DNA of 64,000 nt from CAVPEV01 sp963703555 (lineage in GTDB: Bacteria; Actinomycetota; Actinomycetes; Actinomycetales; Cellulomonadaceae). Of this stretch, positions 44,489 through 53,764 are shown in pieces; position 1 is the first letter of the stretch; the number at the start of each line of letters is the position of its first letter. Below the pieces are notes generated by a model. That model saw only the letters and a list, made by a program, of their open reading frames with translations. It had not been told where the DNA came from and searched no databases. Both the position numbers and the translations under genes were made by a program. Location: contig CAVPEV010000038.1 in the NCBI GenBank assembly GCA_963703555.1, positions 3,965 to 67,964 of the forward strand. Direction: 5' to 3'.

Positions 44489-45310
44489 ATGGACAGGACG
44501 ACGGCGCTGGCCCGGCTGCACGCGACGGTAGCGGCGGGCCGCCCGATCATCGGTGCGGGAGCCGGCACGGGGCTGTCGGCGAAGTCGGCGGAGGCCGGTG
44601 GGATCGACCTGCTGATCATCTACAACTCCGGCCGGTACCGGATGGCCGGCCGGGGATCCCTGGCCGGGCTGCTGCCCTACGGGGATGCGAACGGCATCGT
44701 CATGGAGATGGCCAACGAGGTGCTGCCGGTCGTCAGGGCGACGCCGGTGCTGGCGGGGGTGTGCGGCACCGACCCGTTCCGTCTGATGGGTCCGTTCCTC
44801 GACGAGATCAAGCGCGTAGGGTTCTCGGGCGTGCAGAACTTCCCGACGGTCGGTCTGTATGACGGGGTGTTCCGCGCCAACATCGAGGAGACCGGGATGG
44901 GCTACGGGCTCGAGGTCGACATGATCCGGCTCGCCCACGAGCGGGACCTGCTCACGGCCCCGTACGTGTTCGACCCGGACCAGGCACGTGCCATGGCGGC
45001 CGCGGGTGCGGACGTCCTCGTGCCGCACATGGGCCTGACCACCAGCGGCACCATCGGTGCACGGACCGCGATCACGCTCGACGAAGCCGTTGCGCGGGTC
45101 CAGGAGATGCACGACGCGGCGAAGACGGTCAACCCCGAGATCCTCGTGCTGTGCCACGGTGGTCCGATCGCCGAGCCCGAGGACGCGCAGTACGTGCTGG
45201 ACCACACCGAGGGCGTCGTCGGCTTCTTCGGCGCATCGTCCATGGAACGGCTGCCCACCGAGAAGGCCATCACAGCGCAGGCCGAGCAGTTCAAGGCCAT
45301 CACCGTGTGA
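44489..45310 (+). CDS. phosphoenolpyruvate-hydrolase-family TIM-barrel protein (Tm-1 C-domain-like)
   Basis: This TIM-barrel protein of 273 aa has family blocks IIGAGAGTGLSAKSAEAGG, LLIIYNSGRYRMAGRGSLAG, VLAGVCGTDPF and GFSGVQNFPTVGLYDG. It forms an operon with the UPF0261 gene upstream. It is annotated in other genomes as PEP hydrolase-like, but no reaction has been firmly shown for most members. A strong GC palindrome follows at 45340. Confidence 0.87.
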   Translation: MDRTTALARLHATVAAGRPIIGAGAGTGLSAKSAEAGGIDLLIIYNSGRYRMAGRGSLAGLLPYGDANGIVMEMANEVLPVVRATPVLAGVCGTDPFRLMGPFLDEIKRVGFSGVQNFPTVGLYDGVFRANIEETGMGYGLEVDMIRLAHERDLLTAPYVFDPDQARAMAAAGADVLVPHMGLTTSGTIGARTAITLDEAVARVQEMHDAAKTVNPEILVLCHGGPIAEPEDAQYVLDHTEGVVGFFGASSMERLPTEKAITAQAEQFKAITV

Positions 45311-45339
45311 CGAGCCCCCGCCGCGCTGAGCCGCCGGTC

Positions 45340-45357
45340 GAGCCCCCGCGGGGGCTC
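45340..45357 (+). terminator. GC-rich palindrome, possible terminator
   Basis: The sequence GAGCCCCCGCGGGGGCTC is a perfect 18-nt palindrome 30 bp after the TIM-barrel stop. A second copy of its left arm (CGAGCCCCCG) lies at 45311. There is no U-tract, so this could also be a Rho-linked or attenuating hairpin. Confidence 0.45.
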
Positions 45358-45421
45358 ACGAGCCCGACCACCGGCGAGCGAGATCCGTCCCGGCACCATC
45401 AGGAAGCAGGACCAGCGCACC

Positions 45422-46425
45422 ATGACGGCTGAACCCACGGACCACCCGAGACCGTTCCCAGCATCTGGTGGTGGCGACCCCGCCGGCGCAGCCGCGGGCG
45501 TCCCGTCGCGGCTGCGCGACCTGCACCCGGGCTGGTTCGCCTCGGTGATGGGCACCGCGATCCTGGCGGTGGCCACCTACGACAACCCCGGCAACGTCGC
45601 TGCCCTGCGCGGGACGGCCCATGGGCTGGGCACCGGGCTGGCGGTCGTGGCCTACGTGCTGGGTGCGGTCCCAGCCTGATGGCGGCGTCGGCAGTCACGG
45701 CGCTCGTCGCGGCACTGGCGACGCTCGGCGCGGTGCTCGGCCTGGTGATCGCTGTGGCGTTCGCCTACACGGTGTTCGTCGGCCAGACGGCGCCTGCCTC
45801 GGTCAACGGCGGATGGTTCATCCCGCCCGTCGTCACCATCATCATCCCGTTGGCCCTGGCGCCGTTGATCCCCCACGCCGGTGCCGGCGGTGCCCGGCTC
45901 CTGGTGGTCGCGGGCTGTGCGATCTACGGGATGGGTTTCCTGCTGTTCCTGCTCACCCTGGGTCTGCTCCACGACCGTCTCGTGCTGCACCCGCTGCCCC
46001 CGGCGACGCTGGCGCCCACCGTGTGGGTGGCGTTGGGTCCGGTCGGGGTCGGGTCGCTGGCACCACTGGCCCTGGCCCGTGCCGCACAGGAGGTCCTCGG
46101 CCCGGCCGCACCCGTGGTCGAGATCGTGTCCCGGCTCCTCGCCACCGCGGTATGGGGGTTCGGGGTCTGGTGGCTGGCGATCGCGGTGGCCCTGCTGGTG
46201 CGATACCTGCGCGCCGGGCGTCTCCCGTTCCACCTGGGCTGGTGGGCGTTCACCTTCCCGCTCGGTGCCTTCACCGTCGCCACGCTGACCCTCGCCCGCG
46301 CGTGGCAGGTCCCTGCGCTGGAAGCCCTCGCCGCGCTCCTGTACCTCGCCCTCGTCGGTTTCTGGGTCGTCGTCGCCACGCGGACGCTGCGTGCCACGCG
46401 CTCCGGCCAGGTCTGGCTCCGTTGA
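45422..46425 (+). pseudogene. TDT/SLAC1-family transporter, broken by deletion and frameshift
   Basis: Two adjoining frames make one tellurite-resistance/dicarboxylate (TehA-like) transporter. The first (45422-45679) has a Pro/Gly-rich N-terminus and the first helix, RDLHPGWFASVMGTAILAVA, and stops after AYVLGAVPA. The second (45679-46425, 248 aa) has eight or so helices from SAVTALVAALATLG onward. Compared with the family about 60 residues (helices 2-3) appear lost at the junction along with a frame change. The second part could still be translated from ATG 45679 but would lack the first pore helices. Confidence 0.7.
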
Positions 46426-47762
46426 GCGGCGCCCCGGCGAACCGTCACGGAGCCGGTGACGTCGAGCGGCCCGTCGCGGGGGGCGTGCCCGGCCCGAGCG
46501 AGCCGGACGGGCTCTCAGCAACCGGCTCCTGGTTCGAGCTGCCCGACGTGGGCGTCGCCCGACGCCGCACGCTCGGGGTCCTCGTCGTCGCCCAGGTGCT
46601 CGGGTCCCTGGGGATCGGCGCAGCACCCTCCGTGGGCGTCCTGCTGGCACAGGAGGTCACCCGGTCCGACTCCTGGGCCGGTGTGGCGCGAGCCTCCACG
46701 ACGATCGGGGCCGCGCTGCTCGCGCTGCCGCTCGGCATGATGGCCGCTCGCCGGGGACGGCGCCGGTCGCTGTCGCTGGCGTGGGCCGTCGCCGCGGCCG
46801 GGGCGGCGCTCCTCGTCGTCGCCGCGACGACCACGTCCGTCGTGCTCCTGGTGGTCGGGATGCTGGCCCTCGGCGCAGGGTCGGCGGCCGGGATGCAGTC
46901 ACGCTTCGCGGCGACCGACCTGGCCGTCCCGGCCCGACGGGCGCGCAGCCTGTCGATGGTGGTCTGGGTCGGGACGGTGGGCGCGGTCCTCGGCCCCAAT
47001 CTCGGGGTCCCGGGCTCAGCTGTGGAGTCGCAGCTCGGTCTGGCGCCGCTGTCCGGTGCCTTCGTGATCGGGGCGGTCCTGCTCGGTGTCACCGCGCTCG
47101 TCGTCTGGCTGCTCATGCGTCCGGACCCGTTGCTCCTGGCCGCGCGTCACGTCGCCGCGCAGGCCGCCACCCCGACACCGACCCGGGTGGGCGCCCGCGC
47201 GGCGCTGGGCGAGGTTCGCCGGGTGCCCGCCGCCCGGTTCGCGCTGGTCACCCTCGTGCTGGCGCACGTGGCGATGGTCTCGGTGATGACGATGACGCCG
47301 GTCAGCCTCGCGCGGCACGGGCAGACGATCACGGTCGTGGGCATCACGATCAGCGTGCACGTCCTGGGCATGTACGCCTTCGCGCCGCTGGTGGGTGCTG
47401 CCACGGACAGGTACGGTCGCCGGCCCGTCATCCTCACCGGCCAGGTCGTCCTGGTCCTCTCGGCGGTCCTCAACGTGGTCGCCGCCGGCTCGACCGCGGC
47501 CGTCGTCGCGGGTCTGTTCCTGCTCGGGCTCGGGTGGTCGATCGTCACGGTGCCGGCTGCGGCGCTGCTGTCGCAGTCCGTCCCCGCACGCTCGCGGCCG
47601 TTCGTCCAGGGGTTGGGCGACTCGGCCATGAACGCGGCGGCGGCCGTGGGCGCGATCGCGTCCGGGCCGGCGATGGCGACGCTCGGCTTCTCGGGTCTTG
47701 CTGCCTGTGCCGGGGCACTGGTCCTTCCCGTGCTGTGGATGGCCCGCCGACGGGTGGGGTGA
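46422..47762 (+). CDS. MFS transporter
   Basis: This 446-aa protein has twelve helices and MFS motif-A-like loops (MMAARRGRRRSLSLAWA after helix 2, ATDRYGRRPVILTG after helix 8). A TTG at 46422 overlapping the previous stop as TTGA is taken as the start; GTG near 46484 is the alternative. Its closest look is to multidrug/sugar-phosphate-type exporters. It was probably co-transcribed with the now broken TDT transporter. Confidence 0.8.
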   Translation: MSGAPANRHGAGDVERPVAGGVPGPSEPDGLSATGSWFELPDVGVARRRTLGVLVVAQVLGSLGIGAAPSVGVLLAQEVTRSDSWAGVARASTTIGAALLALPLGMMAARRGRRRSLSLAWAVAAAGAALLVVAATTTSVVLLVVGMLALGAGSAAGMQSRFAATDLAVPARRARSLSMVVWVGTVGAVLGPNLGVPGSAVESQLGLAPLSGAFVIGAVLLGVTALVVWLLMRPDPLLLAARHVAAQAATPTPTRVGARAALGEVRRVPAARFALVTLVLAHVAMVSVMTMTPVSLARHGQTITVVGITISVHVLGMYAFAPLVGAATDRYGRRPVILTGQVVLVLSAVLNVVAAGSTAAVVAGLFLLGLGWSIVTVPAAALLSQSVPARSRPFVQGLGDSAMNAAAAVGAIASGPAMATLGFSGLAACAGALVLPVLWMARRRVG

Positions 47763-47903
47763 CCACCGGCGCCTGCACTCGACCTTCGCCATGGTCACCG
47801 CCGTCGTAGCCGGAGCGGCCCGGCACGCTTCGCCCCCTGCCCCGAGACCGGAGCCGCAGCGCGTCCGAGAGCGGCACGCGACGCGTGGCGGATCGGCCTG
47901 CGC

Positions 47904-48638
47904 TCAGCCGGTCAGGCGCCAGGCGAGCAGGCCGAAGAGCACGCCGAGGCTGTTGGTGGCCCAGTGCATGCCGGCACTGGCCAGCACGCTGCCGCTGCGG
48001 CGGCGCAGCTCACCGGCCACCACCCCACCCAACGCCGTGAATACGACGATCCCCGCGACGACCAGCACGTTCGCGGCGGGGCCGGCGCCTCGCACGGCGT
48101 CTCCGACACCGTGGTTGGCCGAGGCGACGTGCAGTGACGGCAAGATGTGCCACAGCCCGAACAGGGCCGATGACGTGACCAGCACTCGCCACGTCGTGGC
48201 GTGCCGCGCCAACATGCCCCAGAGCACCGAGCGGAACGCGACCTCCTCGAGCAGGATCGTGCCGACCGGGATGATCGCGAACGCCGAGACCAGCGCACCG
48301 TGCACACCGAGGTGGTAGCGCGCGTCCAGGAACGCGGTGCGGGTCGCCGGCACGAACACCCCGACCAGGTACACGGCGGCCACCAGTGCGATGGCGCCGA
48401 GCCCCCACCGCATCCCGGACCGGAGCCGGTTCCGGTGCAGGCCGAGCTGCGACCAGCTCAACCCGCTCCAGCGGGCGAACGCGAGCAGCGCCACGGCCGC
48501 CACCGGACCCAGCCACAGTGCGTTGTGCAGCAGGTGCTCAGCGAGGTTCACCGTCACCAGCGCGACCACCACGAGCCCGGTCGCAACCATGGCGGGGACC
48601 CGCGCCCGCGGCGAGCTCTCGGCTGCGACGAGGGTCAT
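47904..48638 (-). CDS. CPBP-family intramembrane metalloprotease
   Basis: This 244-aa integral membrane protein belongs to the CAAX protease/bacteriocin-processing (ABI) family. Glu131-Glu132 lie in LLEEVAFRSVLWG (motif EExxxR), a second motif is FGLWHILPS, and the third is GMHWATNSLG, so all catalytic Glu and His positions are present. ATG 48638 is taken as the start; the frame extends upstream without hydrophobic sequence. The target is unknown. Confidence 0.87.
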   Translation of the reverse strand: MTLVAAESSPRARVPAMVATGLVVVALVTVNLAEHLLHNALWLGPVAAVALLAFARWSGLSWSQLGLHRNRLRSGMRWGLGAIALVAAVYLVGVFVPATRTAFLDARYHLGVHGALVSAFAIIPVGTILLEEVAFRSVLWGMLARHATTWRVLVTSSALFGLWHILPSLHVASANHGVGDAVRGAGPAANVLVVAGIVVFTALGGVVAGELRRRSGSVLASAGMHWATNSLGVLFGLLAWRLTG

Positions 48639-48876
48639 GCGATGTCGGTGCGACTCTCGCGGGCGTGCATCGCCCCAGTGTGTCAGCCGGCAGCCGTCGG
48701 GCTCGCCCCCCAACGGTGTGGGTGTTGTGTGGGGCCCGCAGGGATTCGGGTCCGACACGTGGAGCAAGGGGTGATCGCAAGCCCGTCGGGGCGCGGCCTC
48801 GGTGCTGGCGTCATGGTCCTCGCCCAGCATCGTGAAGGTCCCGGACCCGGGCGCGAGCAGGGTGGAGCGTCACCGG

Positions 48877-49581
48877 TCAGCCACCGAACGCCACCAGGTG
48901 GCGCCCGGACCCCGCGAGCAGGTTGGCGTACACCTGCAGCACGTCGGGGGCGGTGACGCCGACGACCGCGGACTGCAGGTCCGCAACGTCGGTCGACTCA
49001 ACGGTACGCGCTGCCTGGAAGGCGGCTTCGACGCCGGCCGAGCCGTCAGCCAGCAGCGTGTCGTAGAGGTCCTGGGTCGCGGCTGTCGCGAACGTCCCCG
49101 CGGCGAGCCCCGCGGTCGGGTCCGCGATGGCGTACCGCTCGAGGATGATGCGGACCTGCGCGAGATGCTGGGTCTCGGCGTCCGCGATCCGGGTGAACGG
49201 TGGCGTGCCGTACTGGTCGGCGAAAGCGACGTACAGGTCGTGTGCCAGCTTCTCCTCCTCGGCGAGTGCGGCGACCACGGCCGTCTGGGAGTCGGTCAAC
49301 GTACCACTGGCCACGTCGGTGAGGTCGGCGTGCACTCGGGTGCCCATCCCGGCACCGCGGACCTGGCCGCCGATGCCGGGACCATTGCGGCCCGCGCGGG
49401 GGTCCGAGCCGACACCGGTGTCGTGGCACGTGCCGGCCTGCTGTGCGCTCTGCCGGTAGCTGCGGACCTGATCGGGCCCGGTGCCGCCGGCCTGCGCGCG
49501 GGCCAGCGCGGGCGAGGCGAGCAGTGTGGTGGCGACGACCCCGGTCGCGATCGCCGTGGCGACGCGAGTCCTGGTACGCAT
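48877..49581 (-). CDS. secreted DUF2202 (ferritin-like) protein
   Basis: This 234-aa protein has a Sec signal peptide (residues 1-28, ending SPALARAQA). The DUF2202 domain spans ~95-225: LAEEEKLAHDLYVAF, ADAETQHLAQVRIILERY, FATAATQDLYDTLL. The Glu/His pattern resembles a ferritin-like metal site. It is divergently placed 163 bp from a two-component system, which might control it. Confidence 0.82.
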   Translation of the reverse strand: MRTRTRVATAIATGVVATTLLASPALARAQAGGTGPDQVRSYRQSAQQAGTCHDTGVGSDPRAGRNGPGIGGQVRGAGMGTRVHADLTDVASGTLTDSQTAVVAALAEEEKLAHDLYVAFADQYGTPPFTRIADAETQHLAQVRIILERYAIADPTAGLAAGTFATAATQDLYDTLLADGSAGVEAAFQAARTVESTDVADLQSAVVGVTAPDVLQVYANLLAGSGRHLVAFGG

Positions 49582-49744
49582 GGGAGGCTCCTTCGTTGGT
49601 CTGTTCGGGTGTACGACCTCACGGTGCGGCGGGCGTCTGGAGGTCACTCGGGACCGGTGTGGAGACGGCGTGGAGTTTGCCGGCGAGGAGGGGACGCGGT
49701 GCGGACCGGAGGGCTCGATCGCGTCCGACCCGCAAGGATGAGGC

Positions 49745-50440
49745 ATGCCCACGGTGCTGGTCGTCGAGGATGAGCGCGACATCCGCGAGGTGCTGCGCCG
49801 GTACCTCGAGCGCGCCGGCCTGTCGGTGCTCACCACAGGCACCGGGGCCGAAGCGGTCCGACTGCTCACGGCGGCGCCGCCGGACCTGGTCGTGCTCGAT
49901 CTGGGTCTGCCCGATGTCGACGGGACCGACGTGCTCCGTGAGATCAGCGCAGCCGGGCACCCGCCCGTCCTCGTCCTGACGGCTCGCAGCACGGTTGATG
50001 ACCGCATCCGTGGCCTGCAGCTCGGCGCGGACGACTACGTCACCAAACCGTTCAGCCCCGCCGAGGTCGTGCTGCGCGTCCAAGCAGTGCTGAACCGGAC
50101 CGGTGGGACGGCCGCCGCAGGGGGCCCGGCGACGTACGGTGAGGGCAGGCTGCGCATCGACGAGCCTCGGCACGAGGCGTGGTTGGGCGGTCGCACGCTG
50201 GACCTGACCCCGACCGAGTGGGGGCTGCTGGTCGCCCTGGCGGCGGCTCCGGAGCGGGTGTTCTCCCGCTACGAGCTGGTCAACCGGGTGCGGGGCTACG
50301 AGTACGCAGGGTACGAACGGACCATCGACTCCCACGTGAAGAACCTGCGGCACAAGCTCGGCCCGGACGGGGCCGACGTCGTGGAGACGGTGCTCGGCAT
50401 CGGCTACCGGCTGCGCCTGCGCCGGGATGATCCTCGATGA
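49745..50440 (+). CDS. OmpR-family response regulator
   Basis: This 231-aa protein has a receiver domain with the acidic pocket ED at 8-9, phospho-acceptor D52 (VVLDLGLPD) and K102 (YVTKPF). A C-terminal winged helix (LTPTEWGLLVALA, YERTIDSHVKNLRHKLG) completes it. It is followed by its histidine kinase with a 4-nt overlap. The spacer to the divergent DUF2202 gene is the likely control region. Confidence 0.92.
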   Translation: MPTVLVVEDERDIREVLRRYLERAGLSVLTTGTGAEAVRLLTAAPPDLVVLDLGLPDVDGTDVLREISAAGHPPVLVLTARSTVDDRIRGLQLGADDYVTKPFSPAEVVLRVQAVLNRTGGTAAAGGPATYGEGRLRIDEPRHEAWLGGRTLDLTPTEWGLLVALAAAPERVFSRYELVNRVRGYEYAGYERTIDSHVKNLRHKLGPDGADVVETVLGIGYRLRLRRDDPR

Positions 50441-51804
50441 GCGTCGCGCGCTCTGGGCTCGGCCCGCTCGGCCGGCGGATGCTGCTCGCGTTCGTCCTGG
50501 TCGCCGTGTCCTCGGTGGCCATGCTGACGGTCGCGGCGCTGGTCGGTGCCGGGCGCGGCATCGAGGTCTCCCAGAAGGCGGACCGTCAGCAGGCGACGCT
50601 GGCCGCCGCGACCGCGGCGGCAGGCGCCTACCGGCAGGCCGGTGGCTGGGCCGGGGCAGACCTCAGCCGCGCCGGTGCGATCGCCGAGGCCGCCGGGGCC
50701 CGCTTGGTCGTCCTCGACCGGTCGGGGGTCTCGGTCGGCGGGCGCTCCGGTGGGCCGTCAGGACAGGGCAAGGGCCCCGGGCCGGCCGGTGGCGCGGGGG
50801 TGTTCGAGGCTCCCGTGGCCGTGACCGGCGACGCGGTCGGCACGGTGCATCTCGTCTTCCCGGCGGCGACCGACACCGGTGCGCGCGACGTGGCGTGGGC
50901 GTGGATCGCGGCCGCCGCCGTGGTCGCTCTGTTGGTCGCGGTGCTCGCGAGCTGGGCGGTCACCCGACGGCTCACGCGTCCGATCGACGCCATGACGGCC
51001 GCCGCGAGGGCGTTCGCGGCGGGGGACCGCGGTGCCCGCGCGGGCGTGACGGGACCCGGCGAGATCGGCGAGCTGGCGCGCGCCTTCGACTCGATGGCGG
51101 AGACTGTCGCCCGCTCGGAGCGGGACCGGCGCAGCCTCACTGCCGACGTCGCCCACGAGCTGCGCACCCCGCTCGCGGCCCTGCAGGCCGGGCTCGAAGA
51201 GCTGCGCGACGGGCTGGTCGAGCCGAGCCCGCACGGGCTTGCGAGCCTGCACGACCAGTCGCTGCGGCTCGGGCGCGTGGTGAGCGACCTGGCGGAGCTG
51301 TCGGCCGCCGAGTCGAGCGGTGGGTCAGTGGCGCGGGTCGAGGTCGACCTGGCGCAGGTCGCGCGCGACGAGCTGGCCGTGCGTGATCCCCAGCTGCGCG
51401 CTGCGGGGCTCGTGGTGGACGACCGGCTCGACGGACCCGTTCTGGTCCGGGGGGACTCCGACCGCCTGCACCAGGTGGTGGGGAACCTGCTGGCCAACGC
51501 GGCGCGATACTGCCATCCGGGCGACCGGGTGGGGATCGCGGTGCGGCCGGAGAGCGATCTGGCGGTCCTGGAGGTGCTCGACTCCGGACCGGGCATTGCT
51601 GCGGATGAGCTGCCCCACGTCTTCGAGCGGTTGTGGCGTGGCCGGGCAGCCCAGGGGGTGGCCGGCTCGGGGATCGGTCTCGCGGTCGCCCGGGAGATCG
51701 TCATGGCCCACGGCGGCACGATCGAGGCGGCTTCGCACGAGGGTGCCGGCACGACCATCACGATCCGGCTGCCCCGCAGGCCGGCATCGGCGCACGAGTC
51801 CTGA
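50437..51804 (+). CDS. sensor histidine kinase
   Basis: This kinase of 455 aa has two membrane helices (~12-36 and 153-174) bracketing a small Ala/Gly-rich extracytoplasmic sensor. A HAMP domain follows (to ~225), then HisKA with H240 in ADVAHELRTPLAALQ and an HATPase domain with VVGNLLANAARYC, DSGPGI and GSGIGLAVAREI. Partner of the OmpR regulator encoded upstream. Its last 47 nt overlap the convergent dsrE-like gene. Confidence 0.92.
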   Translation: MSVARSGLGPLGRRMLLAFVLVAVSSVAMLTVAALVGAGRGIEVSQKADRQQATLAAATAAAGAYRQAGGWAGADLSRAGAIAEAAGARLVVLDRSGVSVGGRSGGPSGQGKGPGPAGGAGVFEAPVAVTGDAVGTVHLVFPAATDTGARDVAWAWIAAAAVVALLVAVLASWAVTRRLTRPIDAMTAAARAFAAGDRGARAGVTGPGEIGELARAFDSMAETVARSERDRRSLTADVAHELRTPLAALQAGLEELRDGLVEPSPHGLASLHDQSLRLGRVVSDLAELSAAESSGGSVARVEVDLAQVARDELAVRDPQLRAAGLVVDDRLDGPVLVRGDSDRLHQVVGNLLANAARYCHPGDRVGIAVRPESDLAVLEVLDSGPGIAADELPHVFERLWRGRAAQGVAGSGIGLAVAREIVMAHGGTIEAASHEGAGTTITIRLPRRPASAHES

Positions 51805-52198
51805 CGGCGTCCGCGAACGCCGTCAGCCGCACGTGGGGCACGCCGTGCGGAGCCCGTCCGGGCCGCAGGTACGCCGAGCCCTGTCCCTGCCGGGCGACGA
51901 GGTGCCCGACGCCGGAGGGGACGACGACCGCGCCGGGCACCAGGTCGTCGTCCGTGAGCTGGTGCGACCGCTTGGAGTTGCGGCATACGACGAGCGTGCT
52001 GCCGGAGTCCAACGCTTCGGCCAGGGCGTCCGCCGTGACCCGGCCGAGGCGGGCGACGGCGATCGCCTCGGCGTGCACCACGATCTCGATCGGGGTTCCG
52101 GGAGCGACCTCGGGCAGCAGGTTGACCGCGCCGCGGAGGACCGCGCGGTGCTTGTCCGGGGACGCCTGGGTCAGGTGCAGGACGACACCGGTGCGCAT
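51758..52198 (-). CDS. DsrE-family protein
   Basis: This protein of 146 aa begins with the DsrE fold (VVLHLTQASPDKHRAVLRGAVNLL) and has the single Cys in LVVCRNSKRSHQL near residue 72, the position where DsrE/DsrF-like proteins carry a persulfide. Its C-terminal tail overlaps the histidine-kinase gene by 47 nt on the other strand. It is the second gene after a CsoR/CstR-like operator at 52874, which supports a role in sulfane-sulfur handling. Confidence 0.8.
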   Translation of the reverse strand: MRTGVVLHLTQASPDKHRAVLRGAVNLLPEVAPGTPIEIVVHAEAIAVARLGRVTADALAEALDSGSTLVVCRNSKRSHQLTDDDLVPGAVVVPSGVGHLVARQGQGSAYLRPGRAPHGVPHVRLTAFADAVRTRAPMPACGAAGS

Positions 52199-52217
52199 CG
52201 GCGGACTCCCCTCGGGG

Positions 52218-52772
52218 TCAGGGCGTGGTCAACTGTCGGTCACGGGCGACCTGCGGCGTCGTGCACAGGAGCTGTCCGCGCAGGCGCACCAGGAGGGCGC
52301 CCGCGGTCGTGGCGAGGGCCGCTGCCGCGAGGAAGGGCTGCGCGGGGGCGAACCAGGTGATCGCCCCCGAGTACCCGAGCGCGAGCAGGGCGATCTTGTT
52401 GCACACCGGGCAGCCGACGGCGAACCAGGCCAGGACGCCGCCGACCATGCCAAGACGGCTCGGCGCACCACCCGCGTCGTCGGCTCTCGTCGGGTCGACC
52501 TCATCGCGGGCACGCCGGACATAGGTCGCCGCCAGCATCCCGGTGAGGATCGACGAGGCGATCCATACGGGGAAGTTCCAGGCCTGCACCGGGACCTGGC
52601 GAGCGAACACCGGGTTGGGGATGAGCACTGTCGGGACGCCGATCAGCAGGGCGAACGCGACGGAGAAGCCGGCCGCTGCCCGGCGCTGCCGGGCCGTCCA
52701 ACCGCGCAGCGCGAGGACGCCAGCCTCCAGGGTCCGCCTGGGTTCGGTCGGCGTGGTGGTGACCGGGAGCAT
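52218..52772 (-). CDS. membrane protein with intramembrane Cys pair (GCPVCN)
   Basis: This protein of 184 aa has four membrane helices. The third helix starts LAWFAVGCPVCNKIALLALG, a CxxC pair inside or at the edge of the membrane, and the last ends QLLCTTPQ. I do not recognise a named family. ATG 52772 is chosen. It lies 19 bp upstream of the dsrE-like gene and 102 bp downstream of the palindrome ATACCCC-GT-GGGGTAT. A thiol- or metal-related transport or sensing role is inferred. Confidence 0.65.
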   Translation of the reverse strand: MLPVTTTPTEPRRTLEAGVLALRGWTARQRRAAAGFSVAFALLIGVPTVLIPNPVFARQVPVQAWNFPVWIASSILTGMLAATYVRRARDEVDPTRADDAGGAPSRLGMVGGVLAWFAVGCPVCNKIALLALGYSGAITWFAPAQPFLAAAALATTAGALLVRLRGQLLCTTPQVARDRQLTTP

Positions 52773-52873
52773 GCATCCTCCGAAGCGGTGAGACGGGACG
52801 TGCTCACGGGGACCGAGCCACCTGGCAGACCGTCTGCGGCAGGGTGTGAGCTGTCGTCGGTTGGCCGGACGAT

Positions 52874-52889
52874 ATACCCCGTGGGGTAT
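52874..52889. promoter_or_regulatory. CsoR/CstR-like operator, site 1
   Basis: The 16-bp palindrome ATACCCC-GT-GGGGTAT lies upstream of the Cys-pair membrane protein and DsrE genes. It is identical in arms and spacing to sites 2 and 3 at 57850 and 60691. Known CsoR/CstR-family operators are C-tract/G-tract palindromes of this kind. Confidence 0.75.
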
Positions 52890-53044
52890 GTGCGGATCTG
52901 CGGGGAGCCGGATGATCCCTGAGTCGTCGGTGCGCGTTCCTGGGGACGTGCCCCCACCGGCACGGTGGGTCCGAGGGCAGCTCCCGCATCGACCCGGGAC
53001 GGTGTGGACCGGGCCTGGGTGCAGGGGGGCGCGCACGCCCGTGC

Positions 53045-53764
53045 TCACCGACCGCCTGTCGACCGGTCGGCGATCCTCAGCAGCGCGCGCAGCTCCCCGG
53101 CCACCTGACGGGTCACGTCCGAGGGCGGCGCTCCGGTCTCGACCACCATCCAGGTCGCCGTGACGGTGATCGTCGGGCGGTTCCAGGGCAGGTGCAGCAC
53201 GGGGGTCCGGCGGCCCAGGGGCCAGGCGGTGTCCGTGTTCCTCATCGCGGTGAGGAGGATGGGCGTCCCGTGCGGTGAGCTCATGGCGCCGATGCCACCC
53301 CGCAACTCGCCGAGGCCGTCGACCCGGTGCTGGGGAGTGACGATCCTGCCCTCCGGGGCGATGGTGACGGCCCCGCCGTGGTGGAGGACCTCGTGGACGT
53401 CCCGGAGGGTGGCGGCAGCCCCACGGCCTCGGCCTGCCGGGATGGCGCCGATCAGCCTCAGTGCCCGGCCAAGGACCGGCCAGGTGAAGAAGTCCCCCCG
53501 CATGACCGTATGCGGGTACACGCCCCACTGCCGGCAGGCGAGGGTGCTCACGAAGAAGTCCAGCATGCTGCGGTGGTTCATCGCGATGATCACCCCCAGG
53601 CCGTCGGCGACCTGGACCTGCGCGGGCCCGACCTTGACCTTGGCGATGACGAGCAGCCCCAGGCGGGTGACCAGCGCACAGGTCGCGAAGGCGGCCCGGT
53701 GGGTGGCGGACGCCTGCTGCGCGACCCGGTCCGCGGTGCGCGCCGTGCCGGGTGCGCCGCTCAT
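53045..53764 (-). CDS. 1-acyl-sn-glycerol-3-phosphate acyltransferase (PlsC-like)
   Basis: This 239-aa acyltransferase has the NHxxxxD motif at residues 63-69 (NHRSMLD) and the substrate motif PEGR at 137-140. It would transfer an acyl chain to a lysophospholipid or related lipid at the membrane. ATG 53764 overlaps the patatin stop (ATGA), though MHDEP at 53782 is possible. Together with the patatin-like hydrolase upstream it could run a deacylation/reacylation cycle. Confidence 0.86.
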   Translation of the reverse strand: MSGAPGTARTADRVAQQASATHRAAFATCALVTRLGLLVIAKVKVGPAQVQVADGLGVIIAMNHRSMLDFFVSTLACRQWGVYPHTVMRGDFFTWPVLGRALRLIGAIPAGRGRGAAATLRDVHEVLHHGGAVTIAPEGRIVTPQHRVDGLGELRGGIGAMSSPHGTPILLTAMRNTDTAWPLGRRTPVLHLPWNRPTITVTATWMVVETGAPPSDVTRQVAGELRALLRIADRSTGGR

